A DNA stretch of 46,406 bases from Bacteroidales bacterium (GCA_017959005.1 JAGDBO010000016.1:1-46406), one strand, 5' to 3'. Positions 7,444 to 15,462 are shown, numbered from the stretch's first letter. Notes: a model not told the origin generated them from the sequence alone. A program made the numbers and translations.

Positions 7444-8840
7444 TAATCCTCCAGCACGGTGTAGAGGATATGGAGGGTAGGATAGTTAGGATGGAGCGGG
7501 CCGTTGATGGTTCCAAGGAAGTAACGGCTTCTATCCAATGCGTAGGTCTTTGAGGTCTCTGAGGTGTAGTAACTGGTTGTTGAACTGGAGTTTACACCGC
7601 AGAACCACATAGCGTACTTTTTCCACTCCTTCATGATATCCGTCTTGTTCTTGTTTACCATCTGTTGAATGGTGCTGGAGATGTCTCCGGAGTAATGGCT
7701 TAAAGATCTGTTGATTCCGCCAACGTTGTTGTCTTTGGAGTGAACGTCATTAAGCGGAGCATAGTAGATGTAGCTTGTTGTATCTTTCAGTCTGTTAGAC
7801 GGATAGAGGAATTCCGGATAGTAGTTATTGAGGAGTGGAACGGTAACATCCGTTGTCTCAAACGGCAGGTAGTAAGTTGCCTGTCCAACTATAATTTTCT
7901 TTGGATCATAACCCATCCTGGCAACCCATCTGTCTATAGTGTCTTTCAAAACGATAGGATCTACGTAAGGCTTGAGTCCTCCAACTCCCTCAGCATAAAC
8001 GTATTTCTGAGGAGTAACTGTCTCCATTGGTTTTGAACTGTAGGTGGAGAAGTTCTGAATGACTCCGTCTGTTATGACCAAAATTATGGTGGTGTCTTTA
8101 CGTGAAAGTCCCTCCTTCCAGGTTGGCTGGAAACTGAAGGTTACATACATTGAACCGCTGGAGAGATCAAAGCCGTTCAATCTTCCGCCGTTGATTCCAT
8201 CTGCCGGATTTTCAACGGTAAAGAGCAGGCCCTTGTACTTCTTAATGAAGACGGTGTTGGAGTCAAGTTCCAGCTGAGAGGCCTTAAGAATCTCGCTTCC
8301 GAAGCTATTTCTCAGACGGATATGGAGAGAGTCTCTACCGGTGTAGATAACTCCGCCGCTGTCTACAGGAGTGTGAATCCAGTCTGCATCTCTGAGGTCT
8401 GAGTTATACCTGTAGGTAGTGTCTACCACCCTGTTCATTCTGTACACGTGAACGTTCTGTGGCAGACCGTCTTGTGCAGGGTTGGTGATAGTTTTGGAAT
8501 CTATCGGGATAGCAATATGTATGCTTTTGATAACTCTGTTGGTTCCAAGGTTTGAACCCTCAACAAAAGGGGCAAAGTTGGTAGCAAATGAAAAAGTGGA
8601 GAGACCAAACTGCTCTGTTCTCAGCGCTCCCAAAAAGCCGTAAGTGGAGTTGAGAGACTGCAGAGAATCCATCATCTTGTTCTGAAGCGGAAGATGGAGG
8701 GTTACAGTTCTCAGTTTAAGCTGATGATCCTCCGGGATGTTGTTGGCTCCCAGAGTTTTATCTACAGTTATACAAGAAGTGGCTGAAAAACACGCAAATA
8801 CAGCTAATAATATTGCAACTGCACGTAATTTGGAATGCAT
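7443..8840 (-). CDS. DUF4270 family lipoprotein
   Basis: 465 residues. An N-terminal signal ends in a lipobox-like FSATSC, followed by ITVDKTLG, and the body matches the DUF4270 family found almost only in Bacteroidota. The C-terminal segment with PLHPNYPTLHILYTVLED is typical. Function unknown; surface or periplasmic localisation is inferred from the signal. It overlaps the upstream glycosyltransferase-like gene and the downstream transporter gene by one base each (TAATG junctions). The pairing of DUF4270 with a glycogen synthase N-domain protein is common in this phylum and suggests linked envelope or carbohydrate functions, but this is not proven. Confidence 0.88.
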   Translation of the reverse strand: MHSKLRAVAILLAVFACFSATSCITVDKTLGANNIPEDHQLKLRTVTLHLPLQNKMMDSLQSLNSTYGFLGALRTEQFGLSTFSFATNFAPFVEGSNLGTNRVIKSIHIAIPIDSKTITNPAQDGLPQNVHVYRMNRVVDTTYRYNSDLRDADWIHTPVDSGGVIYTGRDSLHIRLRNSFGSEILKASQLELDSNTVFIKKYKGLLFTVENPADGINGGRLNGFDLSSGSMYVTFSFQPTWKEGLSRKDTTIILVITDGVIQNFSTYSSKPMETVTPQKYVYAEGVGGLKPYVDPIVLKDTIDRWVARMGYDPKKIIVGQATYYLPFETTDVTVPLLNNYYPEFLYPSNRLKDTTSYIYYAPLNDVHSKDNNVGGINRSLSHYSGDISSTIQQMVNKNKTDIMKEWKKYAMWFCGVNSSSTTSYYTSETSKTYALDRSRYFLGTINGPLHPNYPTLHILYTVLED

Positions 8841-9667
8841 TACTCTTTCAAAAATTTTCCGTAAAACTTAATATATCTGCTAGTATACGCGGCGGTGTTG
8901 CCCTCTGCAATATCCGTACAGGTGAGTGTAGGAATCTTTGATTTTGCGGCAAAGTCCAGAACCTCTTTGCTTACCTGTTTGCTTGCCACAATAACACCGT
9001 CTGAATACTTCACCGCCAGTTTAGCAAGATTTATGCCAGTAGGGGTGTTCAGAAGATCTGCGTCTGTAGGTTTTAACCCGGCAATGAGAGTCTTCTTTAC
9101 AAAGGTTGAGGAGAAGCGCTCCTTGGAGTCATCTCCGTAAAGAGAGGTTATAACCTTACAGTCTGTGAATATAGGGTCTGATTTGAATGTCTTTTTAAGG
9201 TACATAGGAACCAGGCCGGCCAGCCAGCCGTTGCAGTGAACTATGGTTGGTTGCCAACGAAGCTTTTTTACGGTCTCCAGTGTTCCGCGGGCAAAGAGGA
9301 CGGCTCTCTCGTCATTGTCTGCAAAGAACTTGTCCTGTTCATCTCTAAAGAGGAACTTGCGCTTGAAATAGTCTTCATTCTCAATGAAATAGACCTGCAT
9401 TCTGGCCTGGGCAATGGAGGCTACCTTAATGACCAGAGGACGGTCCAGATCATTTACAACTATGTTCATTCCGCTGAGGCGGATAACCTCATGGAGCTGA
9501 TTGCGCCTCTCGTTGATTATTCCATATTTAGGCATAAAAGACCTGATCTCCATACCGGCCTCCTGAGCGGCTTGCGGCATATATCTGCCCACAATGGCCG
9601 TAGGGGTGGTAGGGACGTAAGGAACAATCTCCGAACTTATGTACAAAATTCTTACAGGCGCTTTCAT
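8840..9667 (-). CDS. Stand-alone starch/glycogen synthase (GT5) N-terminal domain protein
   Basis: 275 residues beginning KAPVRILYISSEIVPY, which matches the N-terminal Rossmann half of GT5 glycogen synthases (KxLyvssEvaPf). Later it has VHCNGWLAGLVPMYLKK, equivalent to the H-x-H/N-x-W segment. Full-length synthases have about 470-500 residues, so the C-terminal nucleotide-sugar-binding half is absent. The reading frame ends cleanly into DUF4270 with no leftover of the missing domain, so this looks like a stable short form rather than a fresh truncation. Catalysis alone is doubtful; a binding or regulatory role is possible. A TAnnTTTG promoter box lies at 9687-9694. Confidence 0.8.
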   Translation of the reverse strand: MKAPVRILYISSEIVPYVPTTPTAIVGRYMPQAAQEAGMEIRSFMPKYGIINERRNQLHEVIRLSGMNIVVNDLDRPLVIKVASIAQARMQVYFIENEDYFKRKFLFRDEQDKFFADNDERAVLFARGTLETVKKLRWQPTIVHCNGWLAGLVPMYLKKTFKSDPIFTDCKVITSLYGDDSKERFSSTFVKKTLIAGLKPTDADLLNTPTGINLAKLAVKYSDGVIVASKQVSKEVLDFAAKSKIPTLTCTDIAEGNTAAYTSRYIKFYGKFLKE

Positions 9668-9686
9668 CCGTAAAATAGTTTGTTTG

Positions 9687-9732
9687 CAAAGATAGTAAAA
9701 ATTTTAATATTTCCTCTGATTTTATATCTTTG
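9687..9732. promoter_or_regulatory. Divergent promoters for the GT5-like unit (-) and ftsX (+)
   Basis: The minus strand carries a perfect TATCTTTG at 9687-9694 and the plus strand a perfect TATCTTTG at 9725-9732. Starts about 5 bases downstream would give leaders of roughly 15 bases for the GT5-like gene and roughly 9 bases for ftsX. This rules out the earlier in-frame ATG of ftsX at 9680. The -33 elements are T-rich but not exact. Confidence 0.7.
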
Positions 9733-9745
9733 GCGGTTGTATCTT

Positions 9746-10615
9746 ATGGACAGGAAGGAAAAAACGAGCCTTAGAAGACGCTTCAGGCGTTCTTACGTCT
9801 CATCAGTAATCAGCATCTCCCTGGTGCTTTTTCTGGTGGGGCTCTTTGCTTTGCTGGCCGCCGGAGTGAGCAAGGCCTCCGCATACCTGAAGGAGAGCGT
9901 GAAGATCTCCGTCATCCTTGAGGAGAGCGTGGGGGATGCCCAGGCGGAGCAACTTGCAAAGAACATGGCGCAGATGCCGCAGGTTGTCTCCTCTGAACTT
10001 ATCTCCAAGGATCAGGGAACTGAGGAGATGAAGGAGATTCTTGGAGAGGATTTTCTGGATGTCTTTGAGTCCAACCCTACCCCTGTCTCAATAAACCTGA
10101 GGGTGAGGGAGGAGTGCTTTAATCCGGACAGTATCAGCCGTTTAAAGAGCATCCTGATGGAAGACCCGATGGTGGACGATGTGGTCTACCAGGAGGAGCT
10201 GATACAGGATATGAACAAGAACCTCAGAGTGATGGGCATTGCCTTTATTGTTTTTGTGGCGCTGCTTGCTTTTATCTCGATAGTTCTGATAAACAACACG
10301 GTGCGGCTGAACATTTTCTCCCGCCGCTTCTCTATCAGAACCATGCAGCTTGTGGGGGCCACGCAGGGCTTCATACAGCGCCCGTTCCTTTATAACGCGC
10401 TCTTACAGGGGGCAATAAGTGCTCTTATCGCTATAGCGGCATTGGCACTTGTCATCCACTTCATTTTCCCTCAGGCCCTGATGATGATTGGGACGGAGAC
10501 TCTCTGGCTTGTAGGGGGCGGAGTGGTGGTTCTTGGTATCTTGATTTGTTTTATTTGTACATTTGCGGTCGTAAGAGAGATGACACAACTCTCTTACAAC
10601 AAGCTTTATTATTAG
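9746..10615 (+). CDS. ftsX: Cell division protein FtsX
   Basis: 289 residues from the ATG at 9746. Arrangement is the FtsX one: a basic cytoplasmic N-terminus (DRKEKTSLRRRFRR), TM1 (about 20-42), a periplasmic domain with KISVILEE and VDDVVYQEEL, then three C-terminal TM segments with VLINNTVRLNIFSRR and RTMQLVGAT, a signature of the family. FtsX partners with the ATPase FtsE to control peptidoglycan hydrolases at the septum; ftsE is not adjacent, as is usual in Bacteroidota. It is the first gene of a plus-strand unit with DUF3098 and uppP (3- and 6-base gaps). Confidence 0.92.
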   Translation: MDRKEKTSLRRRFRRSYVSSVISISLVLFLVGLFALLAAGVSKASAYLKESVKISVILEESVGDAQAEQLAKNMAQMPQVVSSELISKDQGTEEMKEILGEDFLDVFESNPTPVSINLRVREECFNPDSISRLKSILMEDPMVDDVVYQEELIQDMNKNLRVMGIAFIVFVALLAFISIVLINNTVRLNIFSRRFSIRTMQLVGATQGFIQRPFLYNALLQGAISALIAIAALALVIHFIFPQALMMIGTETLWLVGGGVVVLGILICFICTFAVVREMTQLSYNKLYY

Positions 10616-10618
10616 AGT

Positions 10619-10864
10619 ATGTCTGACAACAAAAATAATTTTGCACTCCCTAAGAGGAACGTGGGCTGGATTATAATCGGCTTTGCCGTAATGGTTTTGG
10701 GATATATCCTGATGGTGGGGGGCGGCAGCTCCGAGCCGAGCCAGTTCTCTCCGGAAATCTTCAGTTTCCGCAGGTTGGTTCTGGCACCTATCGTGATAAT
10801 AGTTGGGGTTGTGGCAGTTACCGTTGCCATAATGAAGTGCAAAACAAAAAAGGAAGAAAAATAA
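10619..10864 (+). CDS. DUF3098 small membrane protein
   Basis: 81 residues with two predicted TM helices (about 16-34 and 55-72) flanked by charged ends. The NFALPKRNVGWIIIGFAVM start and the SFRRLVLAPIVI segment match DUF3098, a Bacteroidota family nearly always placed between ftsX and uppP, as here. The function is not known. Tight spacing on both sides indicates one operon. Confidence 0.88.
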   Translation: MSDNKNNFALPKRNVGWIIIGFAVMVLGYILMVGGGSSEPSQFSPEIFSFRRLVLAPIVIIVGVVAVTVAIMKCKTKKEEK

Positions 10865-10870
10865 TTAAAT

Positions 10871-11806
10871 ATGAGTTGGTTACAGGGATTGATCTTAGGT
10901 CTTGTTCAGGGTTTGGCGGAGTTCCTGCCTATAAGCAGCAGCGGCCACCTTACCATAATGCAAGAACTTTTTGGAATTGGCGGAAGTGAGAACCTTTCAT
11001 TTGACGTGGCCGTTCACGTTGCTACGGTTCTGAGTACGTTGGTTGTCTTCTTCAAACCAATTTCCAACATTACCAAAGGTGTCTTTACCAAGGGTTTCAA
11101 CAAGGAGAAGGATTATGTTTTGAAGATTATAATCTCCATGATTCCTATCCTCATTGTAGGACTCTTCTTCAAAGACTGGGTTGAGAGAATCTTTGATACA
11201 GAGCGAGTTGCACGCCACACCGGAAACGGTCTGCTGGTTGTTGGAATTATGCTCATTGTAACTGCAGTTCTCCTTTTGGTAAGCGAGATTATCTCTGCAG
11301 TAAGAGATCTGAAGCACGGAAGTGATGCCGAGGCTAAGGAGCAGAAGATTGCAGACAGAATGACCGTTACAGAGAATATGAGCACCGCAGAGAAGTGCAA
11401 AATTTTCTCAATGCAGAACGGCATCAACTACTGGCAGTCTTTCTTAGTTGGTGTAGCTCAGAGCTTTGCGGTGCTGCCGGGTCTTTCTCGTTCCGGTTCC
11501 ACAATTGCAACGGGATTGATGGCAAAGGTTAAGAAGACCTCCATTGCACAGTTCGCATTCCTTATGGTGATTGTTCCAATTTTGGGTGAGGCGTTGTTGG
11601 AAGTCATTAAGGGAATCAAAGCGGGCGCCGGCACTTTTGTCTTCTCACTTCCAGTTGTTTGCGGCTTCTTTGCTGCATTCATCTCCGGAATGTTTGCCTG
11701 CTCAATAATGGTCAAACTGCTTAAGAAGTTCAACTTATACAGCTTTGCAGTTTACTGCTTCATAGTTGGAGTTCTCTGTATAGTACTTCCTTACGTTCTT
11801 AAATAG
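10871..11806 (+). CDS. uppP: Undecaprenyl-diphosphate phosphatase UppP (BacA)
   Basis: 311 residues, integral membrane. It carries both signature motifs: GLVQGLAEFLPISSSGHL near the N-terminus and LPGLSRSGSTIATG around residues 199-212, whose Glu, Ser and Arg form the catalytic site. It dephosphorylates undecaprenyl diphosphate to recycle the carrier for peptidoglycan and O-antigen. Length exceeds the usual about 265 because of a hydrophilic insert at about 135-175, with TMTVTE-like and HGSDAEAKEQ sequence; I have seen similar loops in this phylum's forms but cannot verify that here. The stop overlaps the GTG of the next gene by one base. Confidence 0.95.
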   Translation: MSWLQGLILGLVQGLAEFLPISSSGHLTIMQELFGIGGSENLSFDVAVHVATVLSTLVVFFKPISNITKGVFTKGFNKEKDYVLKIIISMIPILIVGLFFKDWVERIFDTERVARHTGNGLLVVGIMLIVTAVLLLVSEIISAVRDLKHGSDAEAKEQKIADRMTVTENMSTAEKCKIFSMQNGINYWQSFLVGVAQSFAVLPGLSRSGSTIATGLMAKVKKTSIAQFAFLMVIVPILGEALLEVIKGIKAGAGTFVFSLPVVCGFFAAFISGMFACSIMVKLLKKFNLYSFAVYCFIVGVLCIVLPYVLK

Positions 11807-12576
11807 TGGCGCTCTACTACTTCATAGCAGACTCACATTTGGGACTGGATTACAAAGATCCCAAAGAGAGGGAGAAAAAGTTTGCCTCCTTCTTAGAGAC
11901 TCTGCCTGAGGAGACTAGAGAGGTCTATCTGCTTGGAGATATCTTTGATTTTTGGTTTGAGTACAAAGATCTTTACCCTGCCGGTTTTGCAAGAACGCTC
12001 GGTGCAATTGCATCACTTATAGACCGCGGTGTGAAGGTTCATTTCTTTAACGGCAATCACGATATCTGGACATACCGCCACCTACAAAACGAGATAGGTG
12101 TGATAATGGAAAAGCAGCCGCTGGTTGTGGAGATTGAGGGGACTAGATTCTGCCTCGGCCACGGAGACGGCCTCTGGTTTAATCCATTTACCTACAGAGT
12201 GTTGCAGTGGTTCTTCAAGTGCCGCTTCAACCAGGTTTTCTGGGGAGGCATTATTCCTCCTCGCTGGTTCTTTAAGTTGGGCCACTCCTGGAGTAAACAC
12301 AACCGTCTTACCCGTTTTGAAAAGAAAGACAAAGCGGAGATGGATAAAGATACGGAGAACATAAAGAGAGATTCTATTAACTGGGCGGAGGAGTTTCAAA
12401 AGCAACTCGTTTCAAAGGGAGAAAAGAGAGTAGACCACTTTATCTTTGGTCATTTCCACACGCCTTTCACTCAGGCAGTTCCAGCTGGCGGAGACCTCTC
12501 CATCCTGGGTGACTGGATTCACAATCCGGACTACCTTCTCTTTGACGGCACCACATTGAAACGCATCACTCTGTAA
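11806..12576 (+). CDS. lpxH: UDP-2,3-diacylglucosamine hydrolase-type metallophosphoesterase (LpxH-like)
   Basis: 256 residues with a GTG start inside TAGTG, overlapping the uppP stop. Calcineurin-like metal-site motifs appear in order: ADSHL (8-12; Ser where E. coli LpxH has Leu), GDIFDFW (about 45-51), NGNHD (about 84-88), LGHGDG (about 117-122) and FGHFHTP (about 209-215). It cleaves UDP-2,3-diacylglucosamine to lipid X in lipid A synthesis. Position after uppP fits an envelope-precursor operon. The family assignment is strong; exact substrate is inferred. Confidence 0.85.
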   Translation: MALYYFIADSHLGLDYKDPKEREKKFASFLETLPEETREVYLLGDIFDFWFEYKDLYPAGFARTLGAIASLIDRGVKVHFFNGNHDIWTYRHLQNEIGVIMEKQPLVVEIEGTRFCLGHGDGLWFNPFTYRVLQWFFKCRFNQVFWGGIIPPRWFFKLGHSWSKHNRLTRFEKKDKAEMDKDTENIKRDSINWAEEFQKQLVSKGEKRVDHFIFGHFHTPFTQAVPAGGDLSILGDWIHNPDYLLFDGTTLKRITL

Positions 12577-12580
12577 GGAA

Positions 12581-12707
12581 AAGATTGGAAGCCTACTCCC
12601 TTCGCCTTCCGCTCCGCTAAAGCGTCGCTTCATCCCGCCCGGGCAAGCCGGGCACCCATTCATGAGCCATGGGCGGCTACGGCTCAGTGGAGTAGGCTTC
12701 CTATCTT
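12581..12707. repeat. Structured inverted repeat with 19-base arms between convergent genes
   Basis: Left arm 12581-12599 (AAGATTGGAAGCCTACTCC) and right arm 12689-12707 are complementary at 18 of 19 positions. The 89-base interior is GC-rich compared with its flanks and can form further stems: CGCT/AGCG, CCCGG/CCGGG around GCAAG, and GAGCC/GGCTC. It fills nearly the whole gap between the lpxH-like gene and the DUF4294 gene. It could be a bidirectional terminator, a miniature mobile or REP-like element, or a structured RNA. There is no long T tract and I see no flanking target duplication. Confidence 0.7.
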
Positions 12708-12711
12708 TATA

Positions 12712-13665
12712 TTAATAAGGATTATAGGAGCCTTTAGTTGGGAACAGAGAAAAATAGAAGGCGTCAAAACCTCCTGATTGATAGAGAACTACGAGGTCTT
12801 CAACAGCGCGGTCCTCACCCCATTTGTCATAAGGTTTCTTGAGGTCGTTACCAAAGATTCTTGCAATGGTCTGCCAAAATCCTGCTGAAAGACGGCCGCG
12901 GTATTCTCTGATTATGTAGAAAGACGGGCGCCCCATCTCCCTGTCTACTAGTTTCATAAGCAGGCGGCCCTGAGAGATGGTCATATTGCGGAGTGGCTTT
13001 TCAAACTGCTTGAAGAGTTTCCTTTGATAATCGTTGAGGTATTGTTCTCTTTCACGGTCAGAGAATTCATTGGTTGCAAGTACACTGTCTGCTTCACGGA
13101 TAATCTCTCTGCCTTTGAGGGCGTAAGGGTAAACCACCTTGAAGTTGTACACCAGGCGGCGGTAACGTCTCCAATCCTTTGATTGACGGCGGCTTCTCTT
13201 TATATGGTCAAACTTGAAAATTGGTGGAAGCTCTGCCACATAGACCGTGTCTCCATTGACCTCCTGGTAGCGCATAACGGTCCACTCGGCCTTGCCCATT
13301 ACTCTTGCCTTTTCTCTGTCCAGTTTTCTTTGAAAGGCTTCTCTCTCCTTAATCCTCTTTTCAATGGCCTCCTTGTCCTCCAAAATCCTATCCTTCTCAC
13401 TCTTAGCAACCTGAATGGTGTCCCTCCCGCTACCTTGAGCAAGTGATTTTACTTTGTTCTGATCTAGTGGGGAGCCACTGCTGAGAGCTATTGCATTTCC
13501 ACTGTTTAGTGCTATTGCATTTCCACTGTTTAGTGCTATTGCATTTCTATTGATGGGGACTGTTGCATTTCCACTGTTTAGTGCATAGGATGTATTGGCT
13601 GCTGTTGAAAGGACTAGCAGCAAAAGTGCACCAACATCGACCAAATATGTGGAGAAACGTTTCAC
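12712..13665 (-). CDS. DUF4294 family protein with N-terminal octapeptide repeats
   Basis: 317 residues. The N-terminus (MKRFSTYLVDVGALLLLVLS) looks like a signal peptide. It is followed by an unusual low-complexity stretch of NAIALNSG-type octapeptides (about residues 28-60), a charged coiled-coil-like segment (about 88-122, rich in Glu/Lys/Arg), then the DUF4294 domain with GDTVYVAELPPI, a KVVYPYALKGREII segment and GFWQTIARIFGNDLKKPYD. DUF4294 is a Bacteroidota family of unknown function, probably periplasmic. The tandem repeats come from a 24-base DNA repeat and may vary in number between strains. It converges with lpxH over a structured repeat. Confidence 0.85.
   Translation of the reverse strand: MKRFSTYLVDVGALLLLVLSTAANTSYALNSGNATVPINRNAIALNSGNAIALNSGNAIALSSGSPLDQNKVKSLAQGSGRDTIQVAKSEKDRILEDKEAIEKRIKEREAFQRKLDREKARVMGKAEWTVMRYQEVNGDTVYVAELPPIFKFDHIKRSRRQSKDWRRYRRLVYNFKVVYPYALKGREIIREADSVLATNEFSDREREQYLNDYQRKLFKQFEKPLRNMTISQGRLLMKLVDREMGRPSFYIIREYRGRLSAGFWQTIARIFGNDLKKPYDKWGEDRAVEDLVVLYQSGGFDAFYFSLFPTKGSYNPY
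13489..13584 (-). repeat. Four tandem 24-base repeats inside the DUF4294 gene
   Basis: Units 13489-13512 and 13513-13536 are identical, 13561-13584 differs by one base, and 13537-13560 is diverged in its second half. Each encodes eight residues, so gain or loss keeps the frame. This is a candidate variable-number site placed just after the signal peptide. Confidence 0.88.
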
Positions 13666-13714
13666 AGCTCAAAGTTACAGCAAAAACTGGGCTAAGGTGT
13701 AAAAAGGAGGAGTG

Positions 13715-13862
13715 AAACGTTCCCGGTGTCCGGAAAAGGGGGACGCTGGGAACGGCTGGAAACGAAAAATATATGAAAACGTGCCAGGTGTCCGGATTTT
13801 AGGGACACCTGCAGCAAAAAGGGGGGTAAAACGCTTCAGGTGTCCGGAAATTTGGGACACCT
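13715..13862. repeat. Three spaced palindromic repeats (AAACG...GGTGTCC...GGACACC)
   Basis: Two copies are near-identical 25-base palindromes: 13786-13810 and 13838-13862, both with arms AGGTGTCC/GGACACCT and a 9-base centre starting GGA. A decayed copy lies at 13724-13748 (GGTGTCCGGA kept, right arm changed). Each is preceded 5-9 bases upstream by AAACG (13715, 13777, 13829), so the repeated unit is about 34 bases. Unit spacings are 62 and 52. Located in the noncoding gap between divergent DUF4294 and the GltS-like gene. Confidence 0.75.
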
Positions 13863-13898
13863 AGCACACTTGGAGTGGGGAGGCGACTCAAAAATGGT

Positions 13899-13906
13899 TA
13901 TATTTG
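13899..13906 (+). promoter_or_regulatory. -7 box for the GltS-like gene
   Basis: Perfect TATATTTG. No good -33 TTTG is found at 19-20 bases. A start near 13911 would give a leader of about 125 bases that contains the 22-base tandem repeats. Confidence 0.55.
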
Positions 13907-13919
13907 TAGTATGCTGTTT

Positions 13920-14021
13920 CAGTTGTTGAGTTCAGTGATTACAGTTGTTGGATCTAGTGATGGTAGTTGTTGGATTCACAGCAGTTGAATTCAGTGATGA
14001 CAGCAGTTGAGTGCAGTGTAG
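13920..14021 (+). repeat. Five degenerate 22/18-base tandem repeats in the leader of the GltS-like gene
   Basis: Units 13920-13941, 13942-13963, 13964-13981 (18 bases), 13982-14003 and 14004-14021 (18 bases) each start [CT]AGTTG and most contain TTCAGTGAT or TCTAGTGAT. A short ORF starting at ATG 13997 (15 codons) runs out of the repeats and ends at 14044, overlapping the start codon region of the symporter gene at 14037. Whether that ORF is translated is unknown. Confidence 0.7.
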
Positions 14022-14036
14022 TTAACTTTTTTAAAG

Positions 14037-15425
14037 ATGGATAACTTCTTTCATTTTCAGGGTTTTACTCCATGGGTGTTCCTGGTGGATTTTGGAATGC
14101 TCTTTGGGCTGATGCTCTTGGGCAAACTTATCAGGGTTAAAGTTCCGCTGATTCAGAAACTCTTCATTCCGCCTAGCCTGCTGGCAGGACTTATGGGTTT
14201 GGCTCTGGGACCAAACGGTTTGGGCTGGCTTCCATTCTCCTCAAACCTCTCCTCTTACGCGGCGGTGCTGATTGCTCTGGTCTTCTCCACTCTGCCGTTC
14301 TCATCTCAGAAATCCTCTGTGAAAGAGGTGGTTAAGAGGGTGGGCCCTATGTGGGTTTACGCCCAGCTGGGAATGCTTCTGCAATGGGGTGTTATGGGAC
14401 TGCTTGGCATCTACCTCTTTAAGAGCATCTGGCCGAGTCTGAACAACGCATTCGGAGCAATGCTTCCAACCGGATTCTACGGAGGACACGGAACGGCTGC
14501 AGCCATAGGAACAGCATTTGAAAATGTGGAGGGTGCTATGAAGTGGGAAGATGCAATGACACTGGGTATGACTACAGCAACGGTTGGTGTTGTGATGGCA
14601 ATTGTTGTGGGGTTGGTGATTATTAAGTGGGGTGCGAAACGTCATCAGACTCAGTTCATTGCAGACTTTAAAGATTTACCTAACGAACTGCGCAAGGGAA
14701 TACTTCCAAAGGAGAAGAGAAGTTCTTTTGCAGAGACAACAACCTCTTCTATTTCTATAGAACATCTTACTTTCCACTTTGCAATAGTCTTCTTTGTTGC
14801 AATGTTGGGATATATTCTAAGCGTGGCTGTAAAGAACTGGTGCAGTGAACTTTCTGCCCCGTACAACGGAATGGAACTTCCGGTTTTCTCCTGCGCTTTC
14901 ATTGCAGGATTGATAATAAAGAAACTCTTTGATGCAACAAAAGTTTCTGAGTATGTGAGTGCAAAAACTATTCAGAGAGAGGGAAGTTTCTTTACGGATC
15001 TGCTTGTTACATGTGGAGTTGCATCAATCAAGATAGGTGTGGTGGTTAAGTATTGGCTGCCGCTGCTGGTTCTGATTATTGTGGGTGTTATTGTTGTTTT
15101 TGCTATTACGTTCTACTTTGGAAAGAAGCTCTCCAACAATTACTGGTTTGAGAGGTCTATCTTTGCATGGGGCTGGTGGACAGGCACTATGGCTATGGGT
15201 ATAGCGTTGGAGAGGATAGTGGATCCGGAGATGAAGAGCAAGACAATGGATGATTATGCGCTGGCTTATCTGCCTATTGCGCCGGTTGAGATAATTTTGA
15301 TTACGCTTGTACCGATTTCATTCACAGCGGGTTGGGGAAGTCTATTGATGTGGATCTGTTTGGCGCTGAGCGTTGTGCTCATACTACTAGCACGCGCTAT
15401 GAAATGGTGGAACAAAACAAAATAG
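14037..15425 (+). CDS. Sodium/glutamate symporter family protein (GltS-like)
   Basis: 462 residues, strongly hydrophobic with about ten to twelve membrane segments. The segment TGFYGGHGTAAAIGTAFE around residues 143-160 is the signature of the GltS family (PF03616), and a second related half starts after the hydrophilic loop at about 200-235. GltS proteins take up glutamate with sodium; in this Bacteroidota subgroup the substrate is not certain. The gene is monocistronic or precedes the M19 dipeptidase by 37 bases, which would suit uptake of amino acids released from peptides. The leader carries tandem repeats. Confidence 0.85.
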   Translation: MDNFFHFQGFTPWVFLVDFGMLFGLMLLGKLIRVKVPLIQKLFIPPSLLAGLMGLALGPNGLGWLPFSSNLSSYAAVLIALVFSTLPFSSQKSSVKEVVKRVGPMWVYAQLGMLLQWGVMGLLGIYLFKSIWPSLNNAFGAMLPTGFYGGHGTAAAIGTAFENVEGAMKWEDAMTLGMTTATVGVVMAIVVGLVIIKWGAKRHQTQFIADFKDLPNELRKGILPKEKRSSFAETTTSSISIEHLTFHFAIVFFVAMLGYILSVAVKNWCSELSAPYNGMELPVFSCAFIAGLIIKKLFDATKVSEYVSAKTIQREGSFFTDLLVTCGVASIKIGVVVKYWLPLLVLIIVGVIVVFAITFYFGKKLSNNYWFERSIFAWGWWTGTMAMGIALERIVDPEMKSKTMDDYALAYLPIAPVEIILITLVPISFTAGWGSLLMWICLALSVVLILLARAMKWWNKTK

Positions 15426-15462
15426 AAATTTGTTAAAGCAATAATATCAGATAGTTATAAAG

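Noticed and set aside
9680-9745. Upstream ATG at 9680 as the ftsX start
   Set aside because: It precedes the -7 box at 9725-9732 and overlaps the promoter of the divergent gene; the ATG at 9746 gives a normal FtsX N-terminus.
12412-12663. Minus-strand ORF over the end of lpxH and the inverted repeat
   Set aside because: It is antisense to a well-supported gene, runs into the structured repeat and has no family resemblance.
13715-13862. CRISPR array
   Set aside because: Only two intact copies, palindrome-centred, unequal spacers of 27 and 37 bases that themselves share AAACG, and no cas genes.
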